Shown piece by piece: positions 15,876-24,835 of a stretch of 64,000 nt of DNA. How positions within the stretch are numbered: position 1 is the first letter of the stretch; each line of letters begins with the position of its first letter. Below the pieces are notes generated by a model, which saw only the letters and a list, made by a program, of their open reading frames with translations, was not told where the DNA came from and did not search any database. The stretch spans positions 930,001-994,000 of the forward strand of contig CP129482.1 in assembly GCA_030583925.1 (NCBI GenBank), given 5' to 3'. This DNA comes from Anaerolineales bacterium (lineage in GTDB: Bacteria; Chloroflexota; Anaerolineae; Anaerolineales; Villigracilaceae). The translations under genes were made by a program, and so were the position numbers.

Positions 15876-16238
15876 ATGTTGAATATGACGCCTGAATTCG
15901 TTCCCATCTCCTCATTCAACCGCAAAGCCTTGACTGGTTTCCTCCTCTCGCTGCTGGCTGTCCTCGCGTTGTGCGCGGGGTTGATTCCATTTCCATTCAC
16001 CGAGTTAATCTGTTTCCCGCCCGGACTCGCGTTGAGCGTTGCCGCGTTAATCGTCGGCTCGCTCGCCTTACGTGAAACGAAGACGGACGGCATGAACGGA
16101 CGTTCCCTCGCCTGGTTCGCGGTGTGGATTGGAGGAATTACGCTTCTCGCCATGCTCTGCGTAGTTTCACTCGGCGCGCTTCTCTATCCGTATATTTCTG
16201 ATTTCATTCATGAAATTATGAATCGAATTAGACCTTGA
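15876..16238 (+). CDS. DUF4190-like small membrane protein
   Basis: A 120-residue protein with two or three hydrophobic segments (about 20-45, 48-65 and 80-108). The first pair flanks a short region with CFPPGLALSVAALIVGSLALRET, similar to DUF4190 proteins. An in-frame ATG at 15888 (MTPEFVP) is an alternative start. It lies between tRNA-Pro and tRNA-Sec on the same strand. The role is unknown. Confidence 0.65.
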   Translation: MLNMTPEFVPISSFNRKALTGFLLSLLAVLALCAGLIPFPFTELICFPPGLALSVAALIVGSLALRETKTDGMNGRSLAWFAVWIGGITLLAMLCVVSLGALLYPYISDFIHEIMNRIRP

Positions 16239-16248
16239 CGCATTGCCT

Positions 16249-16276
16249 TGCAATCCCCTCCTCCTTCGATTATCCT
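16249..16276 (+). promoter_or_regulatory. Possible promoter for tRNA-Sec
   Basis: TTGCAA (16249-16254), 16-bp spacer, TATCCT (16271-16276), 7 bp before the tRNA. Weak match. Confidence 0.35.
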
Positions 16277-16283
16277 TGCCTAC

Positions 16284-16377
16284 GGGAGTGGTTAGGTCCC
16301 GGTGGGCTTCCTGGTCTTCAAAACCTGTGGCGGGTCGCGTTGCGGGCCGCGGTGGGTTCGACTCCCATCCACTCTCG
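16284..16377 (+). tRNA. selC: tRNA-Sec (TCA), selenocysteine tRNA
   Basis: The molecule is 94 nt long with an 8-bp acceptor stem (gggagtgg / ccactctc, one G-U pair), anticodon loop cttcaaa giving UCA, and a long variable arm (about 16330-16352). The T arm reads tggg-ttcgact-ccca and the discriminator is G. These are the defining features of bacterial selenocysteine tRNA. It implies that SelA, SelB, SelD and at least one selenoprotein are coded elsewhere; none is evident in this window. Confidence 0.93.
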
Positions 16378-16391
16378 CCTATCACATGCCA

Positions 16392-16510
16392 TGTCATTCT
16401 GAGCGACCGAAGGGAGCGAAGAATCTCCACAACATTGCGCGAGACTCTTCGCTGTGGGTTTCGATACGTCCGAAAAACACGGACTACTCAACCCTCCGCT
16501 CAGAGTGACA
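16392..16510. repeat. Long inverted repeat (tgtcattctgagcg...cgctcagagtgaca)
   Basis: Outer arms of 14 bp at 16392-16405 and 16497-16510 with inner gaagaatctc / gagactcttcg pairing. It occupies the gap between tRNA-Sec and the protease gene. The inner part of the MITE-like element at 10619 is related. Confidence 0.7.
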
Positions 16511-16529
16511 CACAACAACAAGGAAACAA

Positions 16530-17762
16530 ATGTCCCTCCCCGAAATCGAAGTCCTCACCAGTCACGTATCCAAAATCTTCCGCATTGACGACGTCACCGC
16601 GGGCGACCCGCGCGAGTGGATCGTCCGTTATCGCGGACAACTGCTCGGCGGAGATACCGTCGCCGCGTACGATCAATTAGCCGAAGCGGTGCGTGGTTAC
16701 AACCTCACGCCGTTGTTCAGAAAAGGCGAAGAGGGCAGGCAAGCCATTTTTCTTGTGCAAAGTTTGCCAACGCCGAATGTGAACGCAAGAATTCACGTTA
16801 ATATCATTCTGTTCGTTCTCACGGTAATCAGCATGTTGCTCACTGGGGTCGAGATTCCTCCCTCTGCCGTGCCTGCGGACGGGTCGTTTCCTTTTTTGTA
16901 TTTGCTTCAAAATATTCTTACGGGCTGGCCCTTCGCGTTGAGTATGATGGGCATTCTCTTCGCCCACGAAATGGGACATTACATCGCCTGCCGCATCTAC
17001 AAAGTCCCTGCCACGTTGCCGTACTTTTTGCCCGCGCCGCTCATCAGTCCGCTGGGGACATTTGGCGCGTTCATCGCCATGCGCGGCATCCCGAAAAATA
17101 AACGCGTCTTGTTCGATGTGGGCGTCGCGGGTCCCATTGCGGGATTGATTGTCGCAATCCCCGTTTTGTTTATTGGCTTGTCGCTTTCGCCGCTCGGACC
17201 GATCGAACACGCGCCCGCAGGCATGTCTGGCTTTCTCGAAGGCAATTCGATCTTTTATCTCTTTTCAAAATACATGGTGTTCGGTCAATTACTGCCGCAT
17301 CCCGTCAGCACGGGCGGACTGTCGCAAGCGGTGTATTGGTTGCAATATTTTCTCACGGGCGCGCCGATTCCCTTCGGCGGCGTGGACGTGCAACTCCATT
17401 CCGTCGCGTTGGCGGGCTGGGCGGGACTGCTCGTCACCGCGTTGAACCTCGTCCCAGTTGGCACGCTCGACGGCGGGCACGTGGCGTACGGCTTGTTCGG
17501 CGACAAAGCGCGCAAGATTTTTCCCTTCGCCATCGGCGCGTTGATCGCGTTGAGCGTTTTGCCGTCTCTGCTCACGCTTTCGCTCGCGGCGTTCAACTCC
17601 AGTTGGATTTTGTGGGTGTTCATTTTATTCTGGCTGGGCAAAGTCCGCGCACAGCCGCTGGACGAAATCACCGAACTCGATTCGCCGCGTCGCGCCTTGG
17701 GGTTTGTGATGTTAATCGTCTTCGTGTTGCTCTTCACGCCGATTCCGATGGTGATGTATTAA
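16530..17762 (+). CDS. Site-2 protease-type metalloprotease (M50)
   Basis: A 410-residue polytopic membrane protein. The N-terminal 90 residues are cytosolic; at least six hydrophobic segments follow. The zinc-binding HEMGH motif (FAHEMGHYIAC) and the second-site motif NLVPVGTLDGGHVAYG are both present, as in the EGY1-like branch of site-2 proteases. It cuts substrates within the membrane; targets are unknown. The gene stands alone between the repeat at 16392 and that at 17766. Confidence 0.92.
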   Translation: MSLPEIEVLTSHVSKIFRIDDVTAGDPREWIVRYRGQLLGGDTVAAYDQLAEAVRGYNLTPLFRKGEEGRQAIFLVQSLPTPNVNARIHVNIILFVLTVISMLLTGVEIPPSAVPADGSFPFLYLLQNILTGWPFALSMMGILFAHEMGHYIACRIYKVPATLPYFLPAPLISPLGTFGAFIAMRGIPKNKRVLFDVGVAGPIAGLIVAIPVLFIGLSLSPLGPIEHAPAGMSGFLEGNSIFYLFSKYMVFGQLLPHPVSTGGLSQAVYWLQYFLTGAPIPFGGVDVQLHSVALAGWAGLLVTALNLVPVGTLDGGHVAYGLFGDKARKIFPFAIGALIALSVLPSLLTLSLAAFNSSWILWVFILFWLGKVRAQPLDEITELDSPRRALGFVMLIVFVLLFTPIPMVMY

Positions 17763-17765
17763 TCA

Positions 17766-17857
17766 ATGTCATTGCGAGGAGCCCGAAGGGCGACGAAGCA
17801 ATCTCCCTCAACGTGGCGGGGATTGCTTCGCTCGCTATCGCTCGCTCGCAACGACAT
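17766..17857. repeat. cattgcgaggag-type inverted repeat
   Basis: Outer arms gtcattgcgag / ctcgcaacgac with gacgaagcaatctcc / ggggattgcttcg inside. Two others of this family are at 26395-26457 and 44169-44281. Confidence 0.75.
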
Positions 17858-17875
17858 GCTCAGGTGAGATTTTTA

Positions 17876-19273
17876 ATGACATTCAGAAAATTTCCCATCG
17901 CAATTTTGCTATTCGTTTTTATTTTCTCCGCTTGCACGCCGACGACAACCGATTCGAATACGCAGACGCCGCGTCCCAGCGCGACGCCAAATGCCGAAGA
18001 CGCGAAAACGCCGACGCCAGAGGCAAGTCAGCTTGGCGTCGAGAAAGACGCGTTGCGCGGCAAGCAGGTCAACGTGTGGCATCCGTGGTTCGGCGCGCAG
18101 GCGAGTCTGTTCGAGTCGCAAGTCGCGCAATTCAACACGGAGAATGAGTGGGGCATCGTGGTCGTCGCCGAATCAAAAAATAATTACAACGAAATTTTTT
18201 CGCAGACCTCCGCCGCGTTGGAAAATTCGAGCGCTCCGCAAATTGTGATCGCGTTGCCCGAACACGCGCTCGCATGGGGCGACGATGTGACCGACTTGAA
18301 TCCGTACGTGCACGATCCCGAATTTGGAATGAGCGCGCTCGAGATGTCGGATTTTGCGAACGTGATTTGGCGGCAAGATGAAGTGGACGGCAAACGATTC
18401 GGCGCGCCCGCGCAACGGACGACACGCTTCATTCTCTACAATTCGACCTGGGCGCGCCAACTTGGATTCGATTCGCCGCCTCAAAATTCTTCCGAGTTCG
18501 AAGCGCAAGCCTGCGCCGCGCACGACGTCCTCACAAAAGATTCCGACTCCAACAACGATTCGCTCGGCGGCTGGCTCATCGACTCCGACGCGCACACCGC
18601 GCTTTCGTGGATGCTCGCGTTCGACGGCGGCGCGCAAGAGGAAAACGGTTATCGTTTTCTCGCGCCTGGCAACATCGCCGCGTTCAAATATTTAAAAACG
18701 TTGCAACAAAAAAGTTGCGCATGGGTCGCCTCGCCCGATCTCTCAATCTATGATCGCTTCGCCGCGCGGCAGGCATTGTTCGCCACCGCGAGCCTCGAAG
18801 AATTTCCCGATCAAGCGCGCGCCTTTTCCGCCGCGAGCAACAGCGACGAATGGGTCGCCATCCCGTTCCCCGGCGCGGAGCGCGACGCGCTCGTGGTCTA
18901 CGGCTCGTCGTTCATCGTCTTCAACTCAGACGCCGAGACTCAACTCGCCTCGTGGCTGTTCATTCGCTGGATGCTCTCCTCGGAGACTCAAGCCGATTGG
19001 GTGCGGACAACTGGACTCTTCCCGCTTCGTTCCTCGACGTTCGACCTGCTCGCCGATTATTCAGCCGACCATCCCCAGTGGGCAGATGCGGTGACCTATC
19101 TTTCCGAGGGCGACGTCACGCCGCAACTTTCATCTTGGCGGCTCGTACGAGTCATGTTGGAAGATGGATTTCGTGATATGTTTGATACCATCCGCCACCC
19201 CGATTTGACCGAAGGTCAGGTACCGTTAATCTTGAAGCAAATGGACGATACGGCGGAGGAACTGAGTAAGTAG
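17876..19273 (+). CDS. ABC-type extracellular solute (sugar)-binding lipoprotein
   Basis: The ATG at 17876 gives a 465-residue protein with a lipoprotein signal (MTFRKFPIAILLFVFIFSAC). A Thr/Pro-rich linker runs to about residue 50. The rest resembles family 1 extracellular solute-binding proteins (VNVWHPWFGAQ; SSETQADWVRTTGLFPLR). The frame extends upstream to 17336, but that part is a shadow of the protease gene. No permease or ATPase genes are beside it, so the transporter partners are elsewhere. The repeat at 17766 ends 18 bp before the start codon. Confidence 0.85.
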   Translation: MTFRKFPIAILLFVFIFSACTPTTTDSNTQTPRPSATPNAEDAKTPTPEASQLGVEKDALRGKQVNVWHPWFGAQASLFESQVAQFNTENEWGIVVVAESKNNYNEIFSQTSAALENSSAPQIVIALPEHALAWGDDVTDLNPYVHDPEFGMSALEMSDFANVIWRQDEVDGKRFGAPAQRTTRFILYNSTWARQLGFDSPPQNSSEFEAQACAAHDVLTKDSDSNNDSLGGWLIDSDAHTALSWMLAFDGGAQEENGYRFLAPGNIAAFKYLKTLQQKSCAWVASPDLSIYDRFAARQALFATASLEEFPDQARAFSAASNSDEWVAIPFPGAERDALVVYGSSFIVFNSDAETQLASWLFIRWMLSSETQADWVRTTGLFPLRSSTFDLLADYSADHPQWADAVTYLSEGDVTPQLSSWRLVRVMLEDGFRDMFDTIRHPDLTEGQVPLILKQMDDTAEELSK

Positions 19274-19300
19274 TAATTGGTAATTGGAGATTGGAGACTA
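19274..19300. repeat. taattgg / ggagattggag A-rich repeat
   Basis: Short direct units (tagtaattggtaattgg, agattggagact). The same family recurs at 20068-20112, 57733-57762 and 63387-63480, in reverse orientation in the last two. Confidence 0.5.
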
Positions 19301-19302
19301 AA

Positions 19303-20067
19303 GTGAACGCCCCAAAATCAGAATATCGCGCGCGGCAAGTCGCCGCGAAGACTCACGAAGTAGTGGAATATGACCATGACGACTCGAAGCCCGGCAGACC
19401 GCTGTTTATCATGGTCCCCGGCGGATTGGTCGCATTAGGCGCGTTAGGCACGATCATTCTCATCGCGTATCTAACGTGGATTGAAACCCAACTGAATCAA
19501 AACACGGGCTTGATTCTGATCGGCTTGTTATTTCCGTTCTACGTGGGCGGCGTTTTCCTGTTCAGTTATGGCTATGAGTTGTACAACCTCCCGCGCGCCA
19601 TTCGTCTCACGGCGATCATCGTTTTCCTAACCTTCGCGGCGGTTGTCATCGTCGCGGTGTTGGCGTTGGTATTGTTCGGCGGCGGCAAGATGTCCAGCGG
19701 CTCCTCAAAACGTGGCTCGTCGAAAGGCAGTTCAGGCGGAATGTGGAAGCCCAGGTCTGGTTCATCTTCCGTCGCGCCGAAAGTGACGGCGAGCGCCGCA
19801 CCATCGTCAACTTCTTCCTCCAGCGTTGGGCGAGGGATGAATCTTGGCAATGTCGTTATGCTTGGCGGCGGCGGGACTCGGACTCGTGAAGTCACAAAAG
19901 AAGTGACGAAAGAAGTGGAAGTGCCCGTCGCGCCGAGGTCGGTCACCTGCCCGAACTGTGGTCGCGCGTATGTGCCAGCCGATGAAAAATATATTTGTCC
20001 CAGTTGCGGCGCGCCAACTCCGCAAGAATTGATCGAGGAATCGGAAAAGCCGAGAGCGAGGGAGTGA
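19303..20067 (+). CDS. Membrane protein with C-terminal zinc ribbon
   Basis: The GTG at 19303 is preceded by ggaga. The roughly 254-residue protein has three hydrophobic segments (about 30-125), a long Ser/Gly-rich stretch and, at the C-terminus, a zinc ribbon CPNCGRAYVP...CPSCG. It has no recognised family and may be a membrane scaffold. The gene follows the solute-binding lipoprotein by 30 bp, so the two may share a transcript. Confidence 0.7.
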   Translation: MNAPKSEYRARQVAAKTHEVVEYDHDDSKPGRPLFIMVPGGLVALGALGTIILIAYLTWIETQLNQNTGLILIGLLFPFYVGGVFLFSYGYELYNLPRAIRLTAIIVFLTFAAVVIVAVLALVLFGGGKMSSGSSKRGSSKGSSGGMWKPRSGSSSVAPKVTASAAPSSTSSSSVGRGMNLGNVVMLGGGGTRTREVTKEVTKEVEVPVAPRSVTCPNCGRAYVPADEKYICPSCGAPTPQELIEESEKPRARE

Positions 20068-20112
20068 TTGGTAAATAGTAATTGAGAATTGGAGAATTAG
20101 AGATTGGAGACT
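20068..20112. repeat. attgg/ggagattggag repeat, second copy
   Basis: Units attggtaaatagtaattgag and gagattggagact directly after the zinc-ribbon gene. Confidence 0.45.
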
Positions 20113-20166
20113 TTCGAGAGGATGAATCGCCTCCTTAAGGCGCGGCTAAGAAGGGATTTGTGGTTG

Positions 20167-20175
20167 TGGTAAAAT
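20167..20175 (+). promoter_or_regulatory. Extended -10 promoter for tRNA-Gly
   Basis: TGGTAAAAT, a TGN extension with TAAAAT, ends 12 bp before the tRNA. No clear -35. Confidence 0.4.
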
Positions 20176-20186
20176 CCCGTTCGCTT

Positions 20187-20258
20187 GCGGGAGTCGCCAA
20201 GTGGTAAGGCATCAGCCTTCCAAGCTGATATTCGCGGGTTCGAATCCCGTCTCCCGCT
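20187..20258 (+). tRNA. tRNA-Gly (TCC)
   Basis: Acceptor gcgggag / ctcccgc, anticodon arm tcagc-cttccaa-gctga (anticodon TCC), T arm cgggttcgaatcccg. CCA is not encoded. Confidence 0.95.
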
Positions 20259-20266
20259 CTGATGCG

Positions 20267-20338
20267 GTTGAAGGTTGCAGGTCGAAGGTCTAAGGATTAT
20301 CCGATACCTTTCAACTTGCAACCTTGTACTTTCAACTG
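20267..20338. repeat. gttgaaggttg...caaccttcaac-type repeat between tRNAs
   Basis: Imperfect arms gttgaaggttgcaggtcgaa and tttcaacttgcaacctt. A copy of the same type sits in frame inside nifJ at 40191-40256. Confidence 0.6.
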
Positions 20339-20342
20339 CTGG

Positions 20343-20415
20343 GGGCCCATGGCGCAGTGGTTAGCGCAGGCGACTCATAATCGCTTGGTCGTAGGTTCGA
20401 ATCCTACTGGGCCCA
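20343..20415 (+). tRNA. tRNA-Ile2 (CAT, lysidine-modified)
   Basis: Acceptor gggccca / tgggccc; anticodon loop ctcataa gives CAT. The D and anticodon arms (gtggttagcgcaggcgactc) match E. coli tRNA-Ile2, not initiator or elongator Met, so C34 is probably converted to lysidine by TilS and reads AUA. Confidence 0.85.
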
Positions 20416-20420
20416 CACTT

Positions 20421-20448
20421 CGATTTACGATTTTTGATTGACGATTGT
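20421..20448. repeat. cgatttacgatttttgattg repeat fragment
   Basis: Directly after tRNA-Ile2. The same type, as a full inverted repeat, lies between the two tRNA-Ser genes (51881-51945). Confidence 0.4.
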
Positions 20449-20501
20449 GCCGCGCTGTGAGGCGGCATTTTGTGTTAAGATGAGAAAAGATTTTCCTTGC
20501 T

Positions 20502-21479
20502 ATGAAAAAGATTTCTATCGTCATTCCAGTCTATTACAACGAATCCAACCTGGCGGATACCATTCCTCAACTCCTCGCTTTGGAGGAGAAGTTCCCCGGG
20601 TATTCCCTCGAACTCGTTTTTGTGGACGACGGTTCGGGGGATCGTTCGCTCAATCTGCTATTGGATTATCGCTCTCGCTCTTCGGGCAAGATCAAAGTAG
20701 TCAAGTTGACTCGCAACTTCGGTTCGATGTCCGCTATTCAGGCTGGTTTCACGGTGGCGACCGGCGACTGCGTCGGCATGATCTCCGCCGATCTACAAGA
20801 TCCGCCCGACCTGTTTGTGGAAATGCTTGGCTATTGGGAGAAGGGCAGTAAGGCTGTTTTTGCGATACGCCAAGACCGGGAGGAGTCGTTTCTTCAAAAG
20901 TTTTTTTCCAATGCCTATTACTCATTAATACGAAAGTTCGCCATTTCGGGGTATCCCACCGGTGGGTTTGATTTTTTTCTCATCGATCGCCAGATCGTGA
21001 ATGATTTGAATCGGATTCAAGAAAAAAACACGAACCTGATGTCGCTGATCTATTGGCTGGGATATCGCCCGGTGATGATTCCGTATATTCGCAGGCAGAG
21101 AACGAAGGGCATATCGCGATGGACGCTTGCTAAAAAGGTCAAACTGTTTATTGATACCTTTGTAGCATTCTCCTTTTTTCCCATACGGATTCTTTCCTTG
21201 ATCGGCTTGCTGGTAGCTATCGGTTCGTTCCTTTACGGCGCATTCGTCCTTTTTTACTGGTATTTTTTTGGCATTGAAGTGCGCGGCTGGGTGCCGACTA
21301 TCGTGGTGCTGTCGTTTACGTCCGGCATCCAAATGGCGATGTTGGGCGTATTGGGCGAATACCTTTGGCGGACCCTAGACGAAGTCCGCCGCCGCCCGCC
21401 GTACGTGGTTGACGAGGTGTATGCAACTTCACCGGAGAGAGATCCGGTTGAGTCGAACAAAATCAAAGAGGCGGAATGA
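20502..21479 (+). CDS. Glycosyltransferase family 2, GtrB/dolichol-phosphate-sugar synthase type
   Basis: The 325-residue protein begins MKKISIVIPVYYNESNL, carries VDDGSGD and the metal-binding SADLQD motif, and ends with two membrane segments (about 235-265 and 270-295). This is the layout of enzymes that put a sugar on a polyprenyl phosphate at the inner membrane face (GtrB, ArnC). A TGTTAAGAT sequence at 20473-20481 may be its promoter. The next gene starts within its stop codon (ATGA), so it heads a three-gene operon with the WxcM-type and aminotransferase genes. Confidence 0.88.
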   Translation: MKKISIVIPVYYNESNLADTIPQLLALEEKFPGYSLELVFVDDGSGDRSLNLLLDYRSRSSGKIKVVKLTRNFGSMSAIQAGFTVATGDCVGMISADLQDPPDLFVEMLGYWEKGSKAVFAIRQDREESFLQKFFSNAYYSLIRKFAISGYPTGGFDFFLIDRQIVNDLNRIQEKNTNLMSLIYWLGYRPVMIPYIRRQRTKGISRWTLAKKVKLFIDTFVAFSFFPIRILSLIGLLVAIGSFLYGAFVLFYWYFFGIEVRGWVPTIVVLSFTSGIQMAMLGVLGEYLWRTLDEVRRRPPYVVDEVYATSPERDPVESNKIKEAE

Positions 21480-22405
21480 CTGAATATATCGCTCATCAAT
21501 ATTCGATCGTCGAATCGAAAACGGTCGGAAAGAACACCCGGATATGGGCGTTCGCACACATTCTCCCCGGCGCGGTCATCGGAAAAGATTGTAATATCTG
21601 CGATCATGTTTTTATCGAGAATGATGTGCAACTTGGAGACCGGGTCACGATCAAGTCCGGCGTTCAGTTATGGGATGGGATACGGATCGAGGACGATGTT
21701 TTTATCGGTCCAAATGCCGCTTTCACAAACGATCCGTTCCCCCGCAGTAAACAATATCCGGAGAAATTTTTACTTACGGTTATCAAAAACGGCGCGTCCA
21801 TCGGAGCGAACGCGACCATCCTGCCCGGTCTGACTATTGGACAAAATGCAATGGTCGGGGCGGGATCCGTCGTAACCAAAGATGTGCCGCCGAATTCCAT
21901 CGTGTTTGGCAACCCGGCGCGGATTGTAAGTTATGTAACCGGCAATTTTCCCGCGCGTGAGCGCGTATCTCAACTCGATACGGGCAAACGGGAACTGCCC
22001 ATTGCTGGCGCGCACTTGATGCGCCTGCCGAAAATATCCGATTTGCGCGGCAACCTCACCTTTGCCGAGACTCCGGGGTTGCTGCCTTTTCAACCTCATC
22101 GTTTCTTCCTGATCTATGACGTGCCCGGCAAGGATGTGCGCGGTGAACACGCTCACAAAGAACTTCATCAGTTTTTGATTTGCATCAAAGGGAATTGTTC
22201 TGTGGTGTTGGATAATGGTAAAGACCGGTATGAAGTTTTGTTGGACGACCCTACGCTGGGATTACACATCCCGCCGATGATCTGGGCTACGGAGTATAAA
22301 TTTTCCAGCGATGCCGCTTTGCTTGTCTTTGCGTCGGACATCTACAAGGCGGAGGACTACATACGTGATTATGGCGATTATTTGAAAGCCGTTTCGCAGT
22401 CATGA
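21476..22405 (+). CDS. WxcM-type fusion: acyltransferase plus dTDP-4-oxo-6-deoxyhexose 3,4-ketoisomerase
   Basis: The first about 155 residues are a left-handed beta-helix acyltransferase (hexapeptide units such as [35 protein letters not shown]). Residues 160-309 are an FdtA/QdtA-like cupin ([45 protein letters not shown]). The fused arrangement is known from WxcM. Together with the next gene it can turn dTDP-4-oxo-6-deoxyglucose into a 3-acetamido-3,6-dideoxyhexose such as Fuc3NAc or Qui3NAc; which one cannot be read from sequence. It overlaps its neighbours by 4 bp on both sides. Confidence 0.9.
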   Translation: MTEYIAHQYSIVESKTVGKNTRIWAFAHILPGAVIGKDCNICDHVFIENDVQLGDRVTIKSGVQLWDGIRIEDDVFIGPNAAFTNDPFPRSKQYPEKFLLTVIKNGASIGANATILPGLTIGQNAMVGAGSVVTKDVPPNSIVFGNPARIVSYVTGNFPARERVSQLDTGKRELPIAGAHLMRLPKISDLRGNLTFAETPGLLPFQPHRFFLIYDVPGKDVRGEHAHKELHQFLICIKGNCSVVLDNGKDRYEVLLDDPTLGLHIPPMIWATEYKFSSDAALLVFASDIYKAEDYIRDYGDYLKAVSQS

Positions 22406-23514
22406 AACAAAAGGTTCCTTTCCTTGATATGAAGCCTCAGTACGAAGAGTTAAGGGCTGAAATGGACAGCGCCTATCAGCGCGTCATGGATTCGGGGTGG
22501 TATATATTGAGCGATGAGGTGGGAAATTTCGAGAAGGAGTTTGCGCAATACCTTGGTGTGAGTCATTGCATCGGCGTCGGCAATGGGTTGGAAGCATTGC
22601 AATTGATCCTTATGGGATACGGTATAGGGGAGGGAGACGAGATCATCGTCCCTGCCAATACGTATATCGCCTCATGGTTGGCGGTGTCGTACGTTGGCGC
22701 AACACCGATTCCCGTCGAGCCGGACGCGGGAACGTATAACATTGACCCTGCCCGGATCGAATCGGCGATCACCAAACGGACGAAGGCGATCATGCCCGTC
22801 CATCTGTATGGTCAGCCATCCGAAATGGATGCGATCAACCAAATTGCGGAAGAGCATGGTCTTTACGTTGTTGAAGATTCCGCGCAGACTCACGGAGCGC
22901 GCTTCAACGGACGGATGGCTGGGGCGTTAGGCTCCGCGGCGGGTTTTAGTTTTTATCCGACAAAAAACCTTGGGGCGTTTGGCGATGCCGGCGCGGTGAC
23001 AACGGATGACGCGCAATTGGCGGATAGGATACGCGTGCTGAGGAATTACGGCTCGCGGAAAAAATACTTCAACGAGGTGAAGGGACATAACTCCCGGCTC
23101 GACCCGCTGCAAGCCTCCTTCCTACGGGTGAAACTGAAGAGGCTTGACGAATGGAATCAACGGCGGAGTCGAATCGCCGAGTTTTATCTTGAGGGGTTGT
23201 CGGATATCCCCGGCGTCGTCCTGCCTACAATCGCTCCAAATGCCGCGCACGTCTGGCATTTGTTCGTGATCTCTGCCGCCGACAGGGATCAATTGCAAGC
23301 GCATCTTGAACAACGCGGGGTTGGGACGTTAGTGCATTATCCGATTCCGCCCCATTTGTCCGAAGCCTACGCCGACTTGAAGTACAAACGCGGAGACTTT
23401 CCCATCTCCGAGCGAATCGCCGATTCGGTTTTGAGTCTGCCTATGGGACCGCACTTGCATCTTGATGAAGCGGGTTATGTTGTGGAATGTGTCAAAGAAT
23501 TTTATACAAAATAA
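22402..23514 (+). CDS. DegT/DnrJ/EryC1 sugar aminotransferase (FdtB/QdtB-like)
   Basis: A 370-residue PLP enzyme. The lysine expected to hold PLP is Lys188 in [30 protein letters not shown] supplies the aspartate that binds the PLP nitrogen. The family transfers an amino group from glutamate to a nucleotide keto-sugar. Following the ketoisomerase/acyltransferase fusion, the likely substrate is a dTDP-3-oxo-6-deoxyhexose. dTDP-glucose synthesis genes are not in the window. The gene ends 6 bp before the convergent acyltransferase gene. Confidence 0.92.
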   Translation: MKQKVPFLDMKPQYEELRAEMDSAYQRVMDSGWYILSDEVGNFEKEFAQYLGVSHCIGVGNGLEALQLILMGYGIGEGDEIIVPANTYIASWLAVSYVGATPIPVEPDAGTYNIDPARIESAITKRTKAIMPVHLYGQPSEMDAINQIAEEHGLYVVEDSAQTHGARFNGRMAGALGSAAGFSFYPTKNLGAFGDAGAVTTDDAQLADRIRVLRNYGSRKKYFNEVKGHNSRLDPLQASFLRVKLKRLDEWNQRRSRIAEFYLEGLSDIPGVVLPTIAPNAAHVWHLFVISAADRDQLQAHLEQRGVGTLVHYPIPPHLSEAYADLKYKRGDFPISERIADSVLSLPMGPHLHLDEAGYVVECVKEFYTK

Positions 23515-23520
23515 TACCGA

Positions 23521-24630
23521 TCACACCGGGCGCGATTGGACAACGGCGAAGCGATCTTTTAGTTTTAGAAAAGGCTTCTCAAGAACCTCGAAGGAGATCG
23601 TAGACATTACAACGGTAATGATGAACGCTAGGAGCAGCGCAACGGTCGGATAAAGGAGCAAGCGTTCCGGTTCGAGGTATTGCCCTGTAATTTTGTTGGC
23701 AAGATAAATTCCAAGTTTGTGGTACACGTATAACCCATACGAGATTTTTCCAAGATAGGCAAGCCATCTGTTCTGTAACAGGGCGGAAAGTATGCCAAGC
23801 CTGCCTTGGGTAAGCGAGTAAATCAGCAGGGAGGCGCCGATGCCGACCAGAGGGTAGGTGAGCATCAATTTCCACTGGATGCGCGTCACGTTGGGCAAGT
23901 GAGTGACCTGCCAAAGAGCGAGAATCCCAACTAGCAACCAAACGATGTTGGGTATCTTTTTGAGGGGGCGATCAAAAATACCCAGTCCGATGACAATTCC
24001 CCCCAGTACAGAATCGAAATGTGTGTAGGGTAAGACCCAAATATCGGGGTGACCCACCTGACGGAAGATCATCCAAGCCCGTAGGAAAGTCCCGCCGCAG
24101 GCAAGAAACAATAGAATCAGCCGGGTGGTAGATGGTTTTGAACGGTAGAAGAACAATAACACCCACGGAATGATCAAATAGACCTGTTCCTCGTACGAGA
24201 TCGTCCAGAGATGCGAAGAATATAGGATTGTCGTGTTGTACGTAAACCACGCCGTCATTAGGTTATCGGTGAACGTGAACATGCCTAACGCCCGAATCGT
24301 TGCGCCATGGCTCCAACCATCCTTTTGAATTGTAAGGAAGACGGCGAGAGCAAGGAAAAAGAAATACAGGGGCCAGATTCGAAATGCCCGGCGGATGTAG
24401 AAATTCTTTACGTTTATTCCGCCTGTCTTTGTGTATTCGGTGTAAAGCAGTTTGGTGAAGAGGAAGGCGGAGAGGCATAAGAATATGTCCACGCCCATCC
24501 AGCCGTATCGGGAGATCGTCGTCCACGTGGGGATCAGTTCCGAATCTCGCGCATGATGGATCAGCACCAATACGAATGCAAAGAAACGCAAACTGTCGAG
24601 TTCAGGGATATAAAATTGATTCTTGGTCAT
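23521..24630 (-). CDS. Acyltransferase family 3 (OafA/YrhL-like) membrane protein
   Basis: A 369-residue protein with about ten hydrophobic segments. The N-terminal YIPELDSLRFFAFVLVLIHH is the classic start of acyltransferase 3 proteins, and RAFRIWPLYFFFLAL is the matching second motif. These enzymes O-acylate surface sugars. It faces the glycan operon tail to tail, so it could act on the same polymer. Confidence in family high; target inferred. Confidence 0.92.
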   Translation of the reverse strand: MTKNQFYIPELDSLRFFAFVLVLIHHARDSELIPTWTTISRYGWMGVDIFLCLSAFLFTKLLYTEYTKTGGINVKNFYIRRAFRIWPLYFFFLALAVFLTIQKDGWSHGATIRALGMFTFTDNLMTAWFTYNTTILYSSHLWTISYEEQVYLIIPWVLLFFYRSKPSTTRLILLFLACGGTFLRAWMIFRQVGHPDIWVLPYTHFDSVLGGIVIGLGIFDRPLKKIPNIVWLLVGILALWQVTHLPNVTRIQWKLMLTYPLVGIGASLLIYSLTQGRLGILSALLQNRWLAYLGKISYGLYVYHKLGIYLANKITGQYLEPERLLLYPTVALLLAFIITVVMSTISFEVLEKPFLKLKDRFAVVQSRPV

Positions 24631-24657
24631 AATCGTTATAAGGATTTTAAATTCGCA

Positions 24658-24774
24658 GGAGTGGCTAATTTGGTGTGCAAGCCACAGAGCGCGCAGAGAT
24701 TTTGAGTTTTTTTCTCAAAGGACTCAGTGACCTCTGTGGCAAAGAAAATTTTTACACACCTTTCTCGCCACTCC
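24658..24774. mobile_element. MITE-like element, GGAGTGGC...GCCACTCC, copy 1
   Basis: Outer arms ggagtggc / gccactcc, inner ggtgtg / cacacc, and a ccacagag...ctctgtgg core. Copies 2 and 3 are at 27433-27554 and 52111-52288. No coding capacity. Confidence 0.65.
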
Positions 24775-24835
24775 CAAATTCGCCTCGGTATCCTATTGCC
24801 AAACTATGTTATCATGATTTCAAAATTCGGCAATT

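Noticed and set aside
17336..17875. Upstream extension of the solute-binding protein frame
   Set aside because: It is a shadow of the site-2 protease gene in another frame; the lipoprotein signal starts at 17876.
20343..20415. CAT tRNA as tRNA-Met
   Set aside because: D and anticodon arms match tRNA-Ile2; it lacks the initiator features, so Ile2 is more likely.
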